Positions 26,415 to 35,670 of a DNA stretch of 64,000 nt are shown here, piece after piece. A program made the translations under genes and the position numbers. Where the stretch lies: assembly GCF_008831285.2 (NCBI RefSeq), contig NC_045149.1, positions 6,005,500-6,069,499 of the forward strand, in the 5' to 3' direction. Source of the DNA: Nymphaea colorata (Eukaryota > Streptophyta > Magnoliopsida > Nymphaeales > Nymphaeaceae). Numbering within the stretch: position 1 is the first letter of the stretch; each line of letters starts with the position of its first letter. The notes below the pieces were generated by a model. That model worked only from the letters and a program-made list of their open reading frames with translations. It made no database searches and was not told the origin of the DNA.

Positions 26415-29400
26415 AAAAGATATGAAGGGGCATTGCTCCTTCCACCCTATCTCCTTGATTTTGAACAGATGGAATGGGAAAAGGGCAAAAATGACAACCC
26501 ACGGATTTTCTGCTGGACATGTCTAGTAGATAGGAAGGGATAACAACTTGCAACCTCCATGTGCCCCTTGTCACGATATTGGTGGCCAAGTGAAAAAGCC
26601 AGTTATGCGAACATGTTGAAACAGAAAGCTGCATGAAGGGGCCGCCTCGAAGAACCAAACTCTTAGAGCTTTAGAAAAATCCATACATGGGATATTTTAC
26701 CTCTTGGTATGGAAACACTCCCATAGGCTATCTGTGGGTTTACAAGGTCAAGACCAACATTGAGGGATCAACTAGAGAGTTGCACTGCTAATAGTTGCCA
26801 AAAGATATAGCTGATAATATGAAACGAGATACACTTTGGAAATAGGAATAGGCTAGTAGCACACTTTCCTCGAGGATACTTGCTTTCAAACTATATTTGC
26901 TACTGACATGATATTTATATCTGGTTTTGTGGATGATAAATAGGTTGATACACCAGAAATCATGAATACCAAAATAAAGTCTACTGTTGGAGCAACCTCA
27001 AAGCGCAGCAATGTCAAAGGAACTCCAAATAATAGATTCTCTCTCATTTTCATCCTCTTTAGATTTGATTGCATATATAGATGCAGGTAGAGGTGGAGAT
27101 TAACTGATGAGCACTCAACAACTATTTTTTGTGTTTTTGAAGTGACTTATTGCTGTTATGAAAATGCAAAAGATAGTAGAAAGTGTCATTGTTTTCCATC
27201 AAAATTGAGCATAGAGATATGCCCACTAAGATGAAGATTATTTGGTTAAAGATGCTGTTTCATGATTATGACCACTCACATTCTGAAATCGAGCAGACTA
27301 TATGTGTGTTAATAAAAATTCCATCTACATCAAATGACCCTATACTTCATGAGCAAACCAAGTATATAGAAATGAATTGCCATTATGTTAGAAAGACTTC
27401 TTGAAAAATTTTATGTTGTCTTCGTCATGGGACATCGCATTACCAAATAGTGGATTTCCTTACCAGAAGTCTACGAAGATCCCATTATATGCTCCTTCTT
27501 GGCAAACTTCCAGTAATCACATCTTAAGTTTGAAATATTGGGGTGTTGATATGAATTATTGTTTTTTTTGCATTTTTTCTGTTAATTATTTTTTGGTTAC
27601 TGTGATAAACCAAAAGCTGAAAGGGCAATTCTCTAAATTGGTTGTTTAGCCATTTGGAGTGTCTAACAACAAGTCATCTAGGCACTGTGCACTCGCAAGT
27701 TGCTGCCCTTGTATTATAAACAAGGGTCTTCCCCCATTGTAGTAGTTATGCATGACCTGATATACAGTTTTAGGGACATAATGAAAGCCTCTTTTATTAT
27801 TTGGTGTGTATTTATGTCATTTTTTAATGCCATTAAGGTAGTATTAAGAGTGATTAGGCCATTAGGGTGCTCTGGTGTTTGGCGAGAAATATTTTTTAAG
27901 GTCTTGTTTCTAAGACATTTTCCAGTGCTCCTATTTTGCATGCCATTCTTGTCTACATAATAATTTCTAACATTGCTGCAGATTATGCAATCGATTGGTT
28001 TTCTTGGACCAGCTTTCTTTCTCACACAGCTGAGCCACATAAATTCGCCAGCACTTGCAGTCCTGTGCATGGCCTGCAGTCAGGTACTCCATGACTTACT
28101 TTGTTTACTTTTCAAAACTTTTAGTCTACTTTATGTCAGAATTATATATATATGCACCACAAATTTGGTTTCTATGTCCTTATGGTAAGTCTATTCTTCA
28201 ACTAATGCCCAATTTATGAAAAGACTCAAGGCCGTGAGGAGCAGAAGTAGATCTCACTATCATCATCAGCATACTTTCCTTTTGGCTGATATGTGGAGAA
28301 AAACCTTTACTATCATTTTCTTCACTGGCTTTCAGTTGTCTACTAGTCATGTTTTTTTTTTTTAATTTCCATTCTGCATTTCGCTTTACATGTTCTGAAC
28401 AGGTTGAATTAGGTTTTGATTTTCAGGAATTTCTTCAGTTTTTAATATCCAAAATTATCCTTTGTTCTGTAAAGTAAGGTAAAGGCTTCCCTGAAGGTGT
28501 GTGATTCATTTTGTTTTTTCCAGGGAATGGATGCATTTTCGCAGTCTGGTCTTTATTCAAATCATCAAGATATAGGTCCACGTTATGCTGTGAGTTTCAT
28601 CTTTCCTTTTTACGTGCACCAAACAAATGGCTTTCATTGGGTTCAGGTTTTTGTATTAGTAATCATATCTACCATGGTACTCATTTCGTTTCTTATGGTA
28701 TGTTGAAATACTCAATGTTAGTGGAGATGAAGACTCTACACTTTTTCCTTTTCAGACTTTGTCAACAAATAAAATGAACATTTAAAGGAATTGGGTGTTG
28801 GTACATATGAGCAAACTATGTTCTTTTCTCTTCTGGGGTAGTCAATAGTACCTCCTTTCTACTGAATGCAGATGAAAAGTACTGGTATAGCATATATCTT
28901 GAATTTCTACTTTCAAAAGGGGAAGATGCTTTGTGTGAATTGGCTGTATCGCTAATATAAGATTCGGATTGACATGTGCTTTAATGAGTTGTCCTTGTTG
29001 CTACCATTGTTCATCCTGTGAGCTGGTGACTGTAGTCTGATATTTCTTGTCCTTGTCTTTGCATTTTTTTCTTCCATGAAATTCAGTCTTCTGATTCATG
29101 TTTCTTTTTTGCAACCTTTTTCATTTAATTTTAGTATTCTTTAGTCTCTTGCCTCCGAAACAAGAGATTCAGTGTATATTTCATGAATAAAGTTCTGTCT
29201 TTTCTGTTACAGGGTGTACTTCTTGGATTGTCAAACACAGCTGGAGTACTGGCTGGTGTCTTTGGGACAGCAGCCACTGGTTTTATACTCCAACATGGTT
29301 AGTTTCTCATCTACTACTACTACTGGACATGGGTGTTGGCCTGGACTATGCTGGACATAGTCAACTTTGACTGAATTCAATTTCACCTTTTCTACAGTTA

Positions 29401-31916
29401 AATTAAATAATGAATTAATGTTAAAAGATAAAAGTAGGCTGAGCTCAACTCTCTTCCTCTTCTCCCTTGACCCATCTCTTCCCCAAAGCAAAGTCTCAAG
29501 GGCTCCTCAATCGTGGATTTGAGCTGACCAGCAGCGATTCACTGATGACTCGCTGGTTCTGTTCCTTTCTCTCTGGCAATGATGGATTTGTTGTTGGGAA
29601 GTCCACTCCTTTCTGTTGTATTTCTTTTTCTTCCTGTCAGGGATTCTGAAACCTAAAAAGAAACATAAATATAATCACTTTGGCTTTTGTGTGTTAGTTC
29701 ATTTATTTTTTTACTATTATCTTCAATTTTATTTTAATTTCAGTTTCTCTTTGTATATAATTGTCACATGTACAAGGATTTCAAAAACAGATTTCTGTGA
29801 CATGGTAATACTGGGTTTACTGTTAAACATACTAATGATGTGTTTTGGTATGTTCATTTGTTGATCAGTTTATGAACTTGTAATTCATGAATCCATTGCT
29901 TGGTGTCCCTGCACGCAAGTTTTTCTGAAATTGCTCTGCACCTGTACCCCATGTGAAATTTGCTACTACTACTGTTCTTGTTTCGGGATTTTTATTGTCT
30001 TCCGCTAATGCCATAGTTTTTTCAAGGTCGTGCTTTTACATGATAACTTGTTAATCTGAAGAGACCAATAATTTGTGTTGTTATAATATTGTTTGAAAAT
30101 TTGATACTTCTTGATAGAATAAGCCTTGTTATTTTGAGAAATATTTAAGTATTTTAAGTTGCAAATATTTGTTTGACTGGGACGGTGCTATCATTTATGA
30201 GTTGCCTTAGGTTATAGAACTTTATGTACTTCTATGGAAAGTTCCTTTTCATATTCATTTAAACAAAAACCTGGAAGACGTGGTTAAATAAACCATGTGG
30301 AGTTCTGATCTCTGCCGTAGAGGAGATTCAGGTTTCGAGAGATAATCTCTATGTCAGTTAAGGACAATGTTGTAAAAAGCGTATCGTAAGCCGTATCGGT
30401 CTGGCTTTAAGATTCGCCGTATCGTAAAATATCGTAACCTATCGTAACTGTATCGTTTTTTTTTTAAATAAATCAGAAAAAATAGGAAAAAAATTCAAAA
30501 AATTCATAAAAAATCAGTAAAAACCAAGAATAATATGTTCTTCATAAAAACACATAGATTCATAAGTCATAAGGTCCATAAGTCTATGAGATACCACATC
30601 AAAAAACAAGTTTTAAATGGTATGTATTACATCACAAGATGATAATGAAATTATCAAAATGTTCAATGTCAATATATATAAAATGAAAGCACTCTTGACT
30701 CTCATTCATAATCTTCATCATATTCATTCCCATCCTCTTCTCCATCTTCTTTTTCATCTTCATCTTCACGATTTAAAAAAACTCCTTTCCTCCCAACGGG
30801 AATCAGCAACCCACACACAAATTTGTGGTCTAATCGATGATTTCACTTTGACAATTGAAGATTTAATGATGAAAATCGATGATTTCCCTCCACGGCGGCA
30901 CCATCTCTAGGTTAAAAATGAAGAAGGGCAGGGTTATTATAAGAAAAAATCGAGAAAGAAGGATTCCAGCCCCCCCTTTTTTGAAATCAGCTCGTATCGT
31001 ACAATAAAAGTACGATAGACCCGTATTTACGATACGAGGGGTGTATCGTATCGTATTTCCTAAACGATACGATACGTATCGTACGATACGGTCCCGTATG
31101 GTACGTACAACCCTGGTCAAGGATGTTCAGCAAATATAGAACTTTAGATATGAGGGTGGAGTACTTGTGTAAAATAAACATTGAAATTTGTTGGGTCATC
31201 TCTTGTTGCTCATATAAATCCTTTCCCGATGGCCATGTAGAAACCTCAACTAGTTTTCTTCTTTCCTAGATCCCATTAGCTTCAAGAATCTGATTTGTAT
31301 TTCACACAAATTTTCAAGTTAGACCAACACTTTTGCATATTTTTTTGATTAATTGTATCAGTTATCTTATTATCCTAGCCCTTTAGTTATTTCTGTACCA
31401 TTTCTGTCAAGCTTATGATTATTGAGATTTTCCCCATAACTTCTCTTCCACAGATTGATTTTTCATTATCGAAAGTCGAAATGTTGAAATTTGCCTTTTT
31501 TTGATGTCTATCTGACTGAACTCATATGATTTCCTGTATATCAACCTTTTGGTTCTGCTGTGTATATTTCTGGTGAAATCAGAACGTGAAGAGAATCCTG
31601 GTTCATATATATCATACAGCATGTGGCTTAGGTCATCCCACATTCACAATTATTATTATGATCCAAGCATTTGAAAAGACAGCATATGCCTTTTCTACAC
31701 ATTAAAACCTATTAACATGACAGGAAGTATTGCTTGATCAAGAGCTTATGGAATGACTGAAACTTCAATCCTTTTCTATAAAATAAATCTCAGTTTTTGT
31801 TTTCAATTGGATATGCAGGTTCGTGGAAGGATGTCTTCAAAGTGGCAGTCGTCCTTTACATAATTGGTACCCTAGTTTGGAATTTTTTCTCTACCGGTGA
31901 AAAGATCCTTGATTGA
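3144..31916 (+). CDS. PHT4;4: Plastid PHT4-family anion transporter, PHT4;4/ANTR2-like (11 exons)
   Basis: Exons: 3144-3198, 12584-13203, 14025-14132, 20738-20893, 23334-23549, 24740-24949, 25715-25852, 27982-28083, 28524-28589, 29213-29297, 31819-31916. All introns are GT-AG; introns 1 and 10 are phase 1, the rest phase 0. The 1854 coding bases give 617 codons plus TGA with no internal stop. Residues 1 to about 195 are Ser/Arg/Lys-rich and non-membrane, consistent with a transit peptide. The major-facilitator core starts at about 196 ([10 protein letters not shown]), followed by [16 protein letters not shown] and the MFS loop motif [11 protein letters not shown] (264-274); further family blocks are [15 protein letters not shown] and [17 protein letters not shown]. 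The protein ends GEKILD. The family exchanges inorganic phosphate, ascorbate or other anions across plastid membranes. Wording such as [16 protein letters not shown] fits PHT4;4 (ascorbate, chloroplast envelope) best from memory; PHT4;1 is the alternative. Intron 1 (9.4 kb) and intron 3 (6.6 kb) are enlarged by copia insertions. Confidence 0.93.
3762..3966. mobile_element. MITE-like element, family B copy 1
   Basis: About 205 bp with imperfect terminal inverted repeats (left AATGCTGGA at 3762-3770, right TCCAGCAT at 3958-3966; the similarity extends to GTTGACT / AGTCAAT). It abuts a (TA)n run at 3743-3761 and is followed by TATATAT. Inside are paired words such as CAGCAACGGTTTATG. No coding capacity. 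Confidence 0.45.
4779..4947. mobile_element. Microsatellite-associated MITE, family A copy 1
   Basis: About 169 bp. The left end reads AATCACC...CTTCTATGGCTGG and the reverse complement of the right end reads ATTAGTCG...CTCTATAGTCAG, imperfect inverted repeats of about 26 bp. The interior shares ACAAAAGATGCATT and GTCGCTAAAAA-type words with the copy at 42399. It sits between ATATATAC and a long TA/TG microsatellite (4944-5000). Confidence 0.6.
5343..5560 (+). mobile_element. Decayed LTR end followed by a PBS-like site
   Basis: The stretch begins GTAACACCCTATG and ends GGTCATTACA, followed after two bases by TGGTATCA (5548-5555). This is the arrangement of many plant gypsy elements, whose LTR begins TGTAACACCC, ends GTCGTTACA and is followed by a TGGTATCAGAGC primer site. 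The PBS has decayed after eight matches and no coding part could be followed downstream. Confidence 0.4.
5960..6188 (-). pseudogene. Older retroelement gag-like remnant, left half (split by the copia insertion)
   Basis: Joined to 11573-11810, this minus-strand segment forms the leader and start of gag of an older LTR element. The minus-strand reading contains [18 protein letters not shown], an acidic, hydrophilic stretch typical of plant gypsy gag N-termini. It ends exactly at the GTTCT target duplication of the younger copia element (6184-6188 and 11568-11572). Assignment to gypsy rather than copia is an inference. Confidence 0.45.
6189..6432 (+). repeat. 5' LTR of copia element 1 (244 bp)
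   Basis: Starts TGTTGACGGATC and ends GTGTTTCTACA. It is followed immediately by TGGTATCAGAGC. It differs from the 3' LTR at five positions and by an extra GT. Confidence 0.95.
6433..6444 (+). other. Primer-binding site of copia element 1
   Basis: TGGTATCAGAGC is complementary to the 3' end of initiator tRNA-Met, the usual copia primer, and directly abuts the LTR. Confidence 0.92.
6445..7021 (+). other. GC-rich untranslated leader of copia element 1
   Basis: About 0.58 kb rich in CCCGACG, CGCCG and CTGCTGC words between the PBS and the gag start. Element 2 has a corresponding GC-rich leader on the minus strand at 19493-19904. Short ORFs here show no retroviral similarity and look like chance products of base composition. 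Confidence 0.6.
7022..11331 (+). pseudogene. Copia gag-pol polyprotein, disrupted
   Basis: ATG at 7022 begins [10 protein letters not shown] and gag reads through to about 7715, where the frame shifts. The nucleocapsid knuckle is damaged ([12 protein letters not shown], one Cys position lost). Protease [13 protein letters not shown] is intact. A TGA stop lies at 8224-8226, with frameshifts near 8468, 9250 and 9495. Integrase ([26 protein letters not shown]) is readable. RT ([34 protein letters not shown]) has an extra Lys and a TAG at 10093-10095, where the sister element has Trp. A second TAG at 10783-10785 precedes the RNase H region ([22 protein letters not shown]). The terminal TGA overlaps the 3' LTR start. 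The element cannot make its own polyprotein. Confidence 0.93.
11326..11567 (+). repeat. 3' LTR of copia element 1 (242 bp)
   Basis: It follows the purine tract TTGAGGGGGAG, starts TGTTGACGGATC, ends TTTCTACA and is followed by the GTTCT target duplication. Confidence 0.95.
11568..12069 (-). mobile_element. Older LTR retroelement, right part: leader, PBS and probable LTR
   Basis: Bases 11573-11810 continue the gag-like minus-strand sequence from 6188. A PBS (minus TGGTATCAGA) lies at 11801-11810, and two bases on a probable LTR starts at 11813 (TGTTAGCC). This LTR has a minus-strand TATA box (GCTATAAATAG, about 11937-11947) and may end at 12069 (CAACA). The end is a guess because the second LTR is not in view. 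This element was in place before copia element 1 landed in it. Confidence 0.5.
12070..12583. other. Intron 1, 3' portion
   Basis: AT-rich intron sequence between the older LTR and the exon 2 acceptor (GAAGTGCAG before 12584). No gene or repeat recognised. Confidence 0.6.
13204..14024. other. Intron 2
   Basis: An 821-bp intron, donor GTAGGC and acceptor TTTTAG. No element recognised. A 109-codon minus-strand ORF (13322-13651) has no family similarity and is probably chance. Confidence 0.6.
14908..15151 (-). repeat. 3' LTR of copia element 2 (244 bp)
   Basis: The plus strand reads TGTAGAAACAAAATG to CCCGTCAACA. It is preceded by the target duplication ATCTC and followed by CTCCCCCTCAA, the minus-strand purine tract. 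Confidence 0.95.
15146..19492 (-). pseudogene. Copia gag-pol polyprotein with a single in-frame stop
   Basis: ATG at 19492 ([10 protein letters not shown]); upstream in-frame codons exist but no better start. One frame runs through gag, the knuckle [14 protein letters not shown], protease [13 protein letters not shown], the GAG-pre-integrase region, integrase ([33 protein letters not shown]), RT ([37 protein letters not shown]) and RNase H ([16 protein letters not shown]). There TAA at 15488-15490 replaces the Glu expected in SSAEAEYRA. The frame then continues to TGA at 15146-15148, which overlaps the 3' LTR. Without that codon the frame would be about 1449 codons, normal for copia. Reading YVDDM and [13 protein letters not shown] shows the catalytic motifs are otherwise kept. 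One nonsense base is the only defect I can see. Confidence 0.93.
19493..19917 (-). other. GC-rich leader and PBS of copia element 2
   Basis: On the minus strand the PBS reads TGGTATCAGAG (19907-19917), directly next to the LTR. It is followed by about 0.4 kb of CpG-rich leader (GCCGCC, GACGCC and GTCGCC words), in sharp contrast to the AT-rich intron. Short ORFs on both strands here are compositional. Confidence 0.7.
19918..20157 (-). repeat. 5' LTR of copia element 2 (240 bp)
   Basis: Identical by eye to the 14908-15151 LTR except that GTATATATAAG is shortened to GTATAAG (4 bp lost). Followed by ATCTC. Confidence 0.95.
20163..20737. other. Intron 3, 3' portion
   Basis: Plain AT-rich intron between the second ATCTC and the exon 4 acceptor (GATTTTAG). 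The left part of intron 3 (14133-14902) is similar. No element recognised in either. Confidence 0.6.
20894..23333. other. Intron 4 (2.4 kb), decayed repeats only
   Basis: No exon seen. A related segment starting GTTGAGCCTA(C/T) occurs near 22038 and 22796, bracketing about 0.76 kb. The first copy is followed by GGGTTCGAATTTTGGC, which resembles a Pol III B box, so these may be decayed SINE or LTR ends. Around 21190-21330 there is a GACCCAATTCAACTG / TGGGTTATGGGTCAG-rich patch resembling hAT-type debris. Confidence 0.4.
24331..24700. repeat. Tandem duplication in intron 5 (2 x about 186 bp)
   Basis: Two diverged head-to-tail copies start GCAGTTTCCTGTA at 24331 and 24517. They share TACTGGCATTC / CACTGGCATTC, GTGATTTCTCAAAA, CTTTAAAATAG and GATTGCCTTA in the same order. 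The remainder of intron 5 (23550-24330) shows no feature. Confidence 0.85.
24950..25714. other. Intron 6
   Basis: A 765-bp intron with no recognised element. An 85-codon ORF at 25056-25313 has no family similarity. Confidence 0.6.
26025..26061. repeat. (TA)n(CA)n compound microsatellite in intron 7
   Basis: Eight TA units followed after a C by ten CA units. It is preceded by GACATGGATACGGACATGGG, a patch like that next to the CA run in intron 1 (about 4260-4330). Confidence 0.9.
26367..26414. repeat. (CT)n / (CTAT)n microsatellite in intron 7
   Basis: A nearly pure CT run with one CC interruption, passing into CTAT repeats. Confidence 0.9.
26705..27530 (+). pseudogene. Ancient copia pol relic in PHT4 intron 7
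   Basis: Broken across all three frames but still in copia order. Around 26710-26775 a reading gives [16 protein letters not shown], matching the RT block IGCKWVYKIKYNSDGS. At about 27075-27150 there is a decayed RNase H start ([20 protein letters not shown]). At 27330-27400 [20 protein letters not shown] corresponds to the NPVFHERTKHIEVDCHFVR block. At about 27455-27515 [19 protein letters not shown] corresponds to the pol C-terminus. Many stops and frameshifts make this far older than the two other copia insertions. No LTRs were recognised. Confidence 0.75.
28084..29212. other. Introns 8 and 9 around the 66-bp exon 9
   Basis: Intron 8 (28084-28523) and intron 9 (28590-29212) are ordinary AT-rich introns with pyrimidine tracts before the acceptors. 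No element recognised. Confidence 0.6.
29298..30356. other. Intron 10, left part
   Basis: AT-rich intron before the hAT-like insertion. Nothing recognised apart from short TAC repeats near 29312-29325. The right part (31124-31818) is equally plain. Confidence 0.55.
30365..31115. mobile_element. Non-autonomous hAT-like element (751 bp) in intron 10
   Basis: The target-site octamers GTTAAGGA (30357-30364) and GTCAAGGA (31116-31123) match at 7 of 8 positions. The element begins CAATGTTGTA and ends TACAACCCTG, a 10-bp inverted repeat with two mismatches. Both subterminal regions are crowded with ATCGTA, TACGATACG and CGTATCG words, as expected for transposase-binding repeats of hAT elements. The core is AT-rich with a CATCTTC-type low-complexity stretch. 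No transposase is encoded. Confidence 0.8.
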
Positions 31917-34110
31917 AGAACATAACTTGAAAGAAACTGAAATAAAAGGAATTACAGCAAGAAGAAAAAGATGGGGAATTGATCCTGTTTTCATCATAGT
32001 TTGCAGTATTTGCCTTTTGAAAAGGAAACTTGTTGCAGTATTTGCCATTCATAAGCGAGCTTGTGACTCTGTGCTCCTGTAATGGCACGTTTAAGAAGTA
32101 TACTTGAGCAGCAAGATGCATAAGGGCATCCACGAAAATGTTACCACACAGATGCAGGCAAACCATGCCAATTTGATGGACACTTGAGATGCCATTATTG
32201 AAGCTAAGCATGACATTGGCAATGTAAGGCCTTGATTCTTCCGGCTCCAATCACCTGTATGTAGTGAATTTCCAATTTATATTTTTTATGTATTAACACA
32301 TTCTTCTGCATAGTAAATTAAAAGGGGAATTTATGTCCATGGATGGTGAAATTCCAAAACTAACCCAAGTTGCTCATCATTTCCCCTCTTTATTGTATCC
32401 ACGTGTCATTAAGATATTCTTTTGTAAAATATGTTAATGCTATCATTGCACCCACCTAATCAATAAACAACCCTATGGAGAAATAACTGCACTTACTGTT
32501 AAAGTAGCTGACCCCAAATAGTTGGGTTAAGGGCTTTTTAGGCTTGAGACTGTTGAGCACCCAACAAAGTGAACCCGCTTGTATGTGATGGATTGAACAG
32601 TTGAACTTATGTACCGTGAGATAATATAATATCTGTTTGGCTTTTACCGGCAAATGTGCATTTCTTTTTTAAATACAACACCATGGGAAAACTCAAGCAA
32701 CAAAAGGACAAGGTCAAGACTGACATAAGTTAGGGTTCCAACTTCCAAGGCTTCTGAAGACAATGCAATGTAAAATCTCAAACAGGACAAAATTCAAAGC
32801 TTCAAACAACTTAAGGTCTTCAGCTTTACATTCTGCACGTTCCTATATTACCACACATTTTCCCTCATGTCCGCCACCTGTGATGTAAATTATCCATTCA
32901 TTTATCATTTTCACATGACATCTGATCATGGGGAGGCTAGACCTTTAGCTGAATCGTACTTCAGCACTGCTGTAACCTTTCCTTTCAAGGAAACAACCCC
33001 TTCCATATGCTAAAATTAGGTGTAGCAAAAACCTGGTGTTGCAGATTGCTCTTTGCAGAAAGGATCCTCGTGAATGGTGTTGAAGGTACCATTGATACCA
33101 ATTCCATTGTCAGTGCAGAAACACCACAGACACAGACAAATGCTGCTAGAGGAAACTGCAATACACTTCTACCAAACAGCAGATGTACAGGGAGGATCCA
33201 GTATTCTACGTTTTGGTTACCCGGAGAGAAAGTGTCGCTGGATCTCTCTCATAGTTATTCATTCGTTTCTGCACGCAGCTACCACAAAAATAGTTCAAAC
33301 CAGAGAGTAATTTCACGCTGGCTTGAGGTGTCTCAAGTGGGTCATGAACACTGTGCTTGAGAGAAGCAAAAAGTTCACCAAGTTGACTCAGTAATTTTAA
33401 CTTTTCACAGCAGCACAGGCATATGGGTTGGTAAATATAGAAACAGATGATCAATTATAAACCCCATAAACTTAAGTGGAAGTTGCAAGTCTTTGTGAGC
33501 TTTCCACATCTTGCCACAAGAAGTAATGCTGTCAAACAGGCAGTGGAACCAAGCAGTCCCGAGGCATGTGAATCATTCTCAATATGATCTGTGAGTTGCA
33601 GAGTTTGTCTGCAGTATACGCTGATACGGCAATATTAATGAGGTCTACATAGGCATATGGATTTCGACCCTCTCATTTATTGCCATCTCAGAAGTAGTGG
33701 TTCACACCATGGCAATAAAACAAGAGGTTGTGGGGGTGGAAGAAGCAAATAATTGCTCCAGTTGAAGGGGCCTCTCTACATACAAAAATTTACTAATCTG
33801 GTTTATACATGCCAAACACAGGTACTTAGCCATTCATCTCATAAATTTGAGTACAGAATATGAGTATGAAAAACCTGTTGAGGTTTAGGAGGTTTCTCTA
33901 GCTCATTATAAACAATCAAATCACTTTCTCCCACATTTCTAAATAATAAATTTTCAGTAATGTCTTCCCACCACACTATTTTCCTTATTCATTCTCTTTA
34001 AACAAAAACCAAAAGTTAAAACAATAAAAGAAACAAAAAAACCCAAAAACCATCTTGCATGAGCCATTGCAATGACATTATATATTAACAACTCTCTCTT
34101 TTACTCACCA
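31917..34110. other. Gap between two convergent genes
   Basis: It starts with the PHT4 3' untranslated region (an AATAAA at about 31941) and ends with the CYP86A 3' region. At about 32505-32540 CTGACCCCAAATAGTTGGG followed by TTAAGGGCTTTTT resembles the 3' end of a common class of plant retroposons, but no body was found. A 117-codon ORF at 33007-33360 (+) has a Thr/Asn-rich sequence I do not recognise; coding potential is unproven. Confidence 0.5.
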
Positions 34111-35670
34111 TTAACCTCTTTGCTGACCGACAGCCATTAGCTCCCGCTTGTGTAAATTGACCTTGAGTCCATGCTTCATGAAAAGCGTCAATGACATCTT
34201 CTGCTCCACTTGGTGGCCATGGGCCAGGCTCAGCTTATGCCTCAGGAGAACTGCAGCGGCTATGGACTTCATCTGCAAGTAAGCCAGATCCTTGCCCAGG
34301 CAAAGCCTCGGTCCACCATTGAATGCAACGAAGGTGTAGCAGTCCGGCGACTCGAACCGCTTTTTGTCAGCTGCCAACCACCTCTCCGGCCTGAATTCCA
34401 GGCAGTCCGCCCCCCAGATGGTTTCCATCCGGCCGACCGAGTAAATGGAGTAAGTCACCGCCGAACCAGCCGGCATGAAGGTCCCGTCCGGCAGAAAGTC
34501 GTCGGCTACGACGTGCTTCGAGTCTTGCGGGACGGAAGGATACAGCCGGAGGGTCTCCGAGAGTGCGGCCTTGAGGTAGATCAACTTGTCCACCTCCTGG
34601 TACGTCAGCGGCTCATCCAGCCACTGCTGGGTGTCAGCACCGCGTGACTCTGTCAGCACCGCCGAGATCTCGTCGATGATCAGTTGCTCGACCCGCGGGT
34701 TCCTGCACATCAGCCAGAAGAACCAGCTGAGCGCCACCGACGACGTGTCGCGGCCGGCCAGGATGAAGTTGAGGGCCACCTTCTGGAGGAAAGCATCACT
34801 GTAAGACTCGCCGGTCTTCTGCATGAACCTTGAGAGAAGGTCGTCCTGGGGCGCGCGCTCCGGCTTGCGCGCCAGCTCCAGCTTCCGGGCCTTGATGACC
34901 TCCGACAGGTACGTGTCGATGACCTGCAAGCTGTCCTGAAGGCTTGACTCCGTGCCCAGCTGCAACCACTTCTTCAGCTTCCAGACGAACGTCGGCAAGA
35001 TGAACCGGTTGAGCGACGCCTCCGTGGCGCGGTCGAAGGCGACGGCGAACGGGTTCTCAGGCATGTCCGGCGACAGCGTCTCCGGGTCGCGGCCGAAGGC
35101 CAGCCCGCAGATGTTGTCGAAGGTGAGACGAAGGAGAAGGTCCTGGAGGTCGACGGGCCGGGCTTCGGCGGAGGCGGAGGCAAGGATGGGGCAGAGGCGG
35201 AGTTTGATGGAGCGGCCGACCCAGCGGGACATGGCCTGGCGGAGGGTGCGGGTGGTGAATTCCAGCGCGGCCGTCTTCCGTTGGAACCGCCATGTATCGC
35301 CGTCTGAGTTGAAGATGCCCTGGCCCAGAAGGTCGTGGAAGACCGCCTGCCAGGTGGGGCCTTTTGGGTAGTTGTCGAATCGGGTCTTGAGGATGTGCTC
35401 CAGGTTCTTGGGGTCGCAGGTGACCGTGACCAGGCCTTGCCGGCGAGCGAGGAAGGGGATGGCCAGGATGCACGTCTGGTACGTGCCGCCGCACGTCCGG
35501 AGATTGTCAGCGATCCAGTCGTGCATCCGGGCGGCGTTCCTGATCAGCCCCGGCATGCTGCCGACGATCGGCCACACGCGTGGGCCGGTCATGGATCCTG
35601 CCAAGAAGAGGAACCAGATGAAGTAGGCAGTGATGGCCGAGAAGACCAGCAGCACCGTCGAGATGTCCAT
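34111..35670 (-). CDS. CYP86A: Cytochrome P450 CYP86A, fatty acid omega-hydroxylase
   Basis: An intronless 519-codon gene. ATG at 35670 ([12 protein letters not shown]) is chosen because the family starts M(D/E)IS and the context AAGATGG is favourable; the frame extends only five codons further without another ATG. An N-terminal membrane anchor (about 5-27) is followed by [14 protein letters not shown]. Family blocks: [20 protein letters not shown] and [21 protein letters not shown]-helix AGRDTSS (305-311), K-helix ETLR (372-375), PERW (428-431) and heme loop [10 protein letters not shown] with Cys 457. Length and motifs match the CYP86A clade, ER enzymes that omega-hydroxylate C16-C18 fatty acids for cutin or suberin. 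The coding region is markedly GC-rich compared with its surroundings. It converges on the PHT4 gene. No defect seen. Which CYP86A member it is cannot be told from sequence alone. Confidence 0.96.
   Translation of the reverse strand: MDISTVLLVFSAITAYFIWFLFLAGSMTGPRVWPIVGSMPGLIRNAARMHDWIADNLRTCGGTYQTCILAIPFLARRQGLVTVTCDPKNLEHILKTRFDNYPKGPTWQAVFHDLLGQGIFNSDGDTWRFQRKTAALEFTTRTLRQAMSRWVGRSIKLRLCPILASASAEARPVDLQDLLLRLTFDNICGLAFGRDPETLSPDMPENPFAVAFDRATEASLNRFILPTFVWKLKKWLQLGTESSLQDSLQVIDTYLSEVIKARKLELARKPERAPQDDLLSRFMQKTGESYSDAFLQKVALNFILAGRDTSSVALSWFFWLMCRNPRVEQLIIDEISAVLTESRGADTQQWLDEPLTYQEVDKLIYLKAALSETLRLYPSVPQDSKHVVADDFLPDGTFMPAGSAVTYSIYSVGRMETIWGADCLEFRPERWLAADKKRFESPDCYTFVAFNGGPRLCLGKDLAYLQMKSIAAAVLLRHKLSLAHGHQVEQKMSLTLFMKHGLKVNLHKRELMAVGQQRG

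Noticed and set aside
32505-32540. GACCCCAAATAGTTGGG motif considered as the 3' end of a LINE or SINE
   Set aside because: The motif is suggestive, but no body, tail repeat or target duplication could be found.
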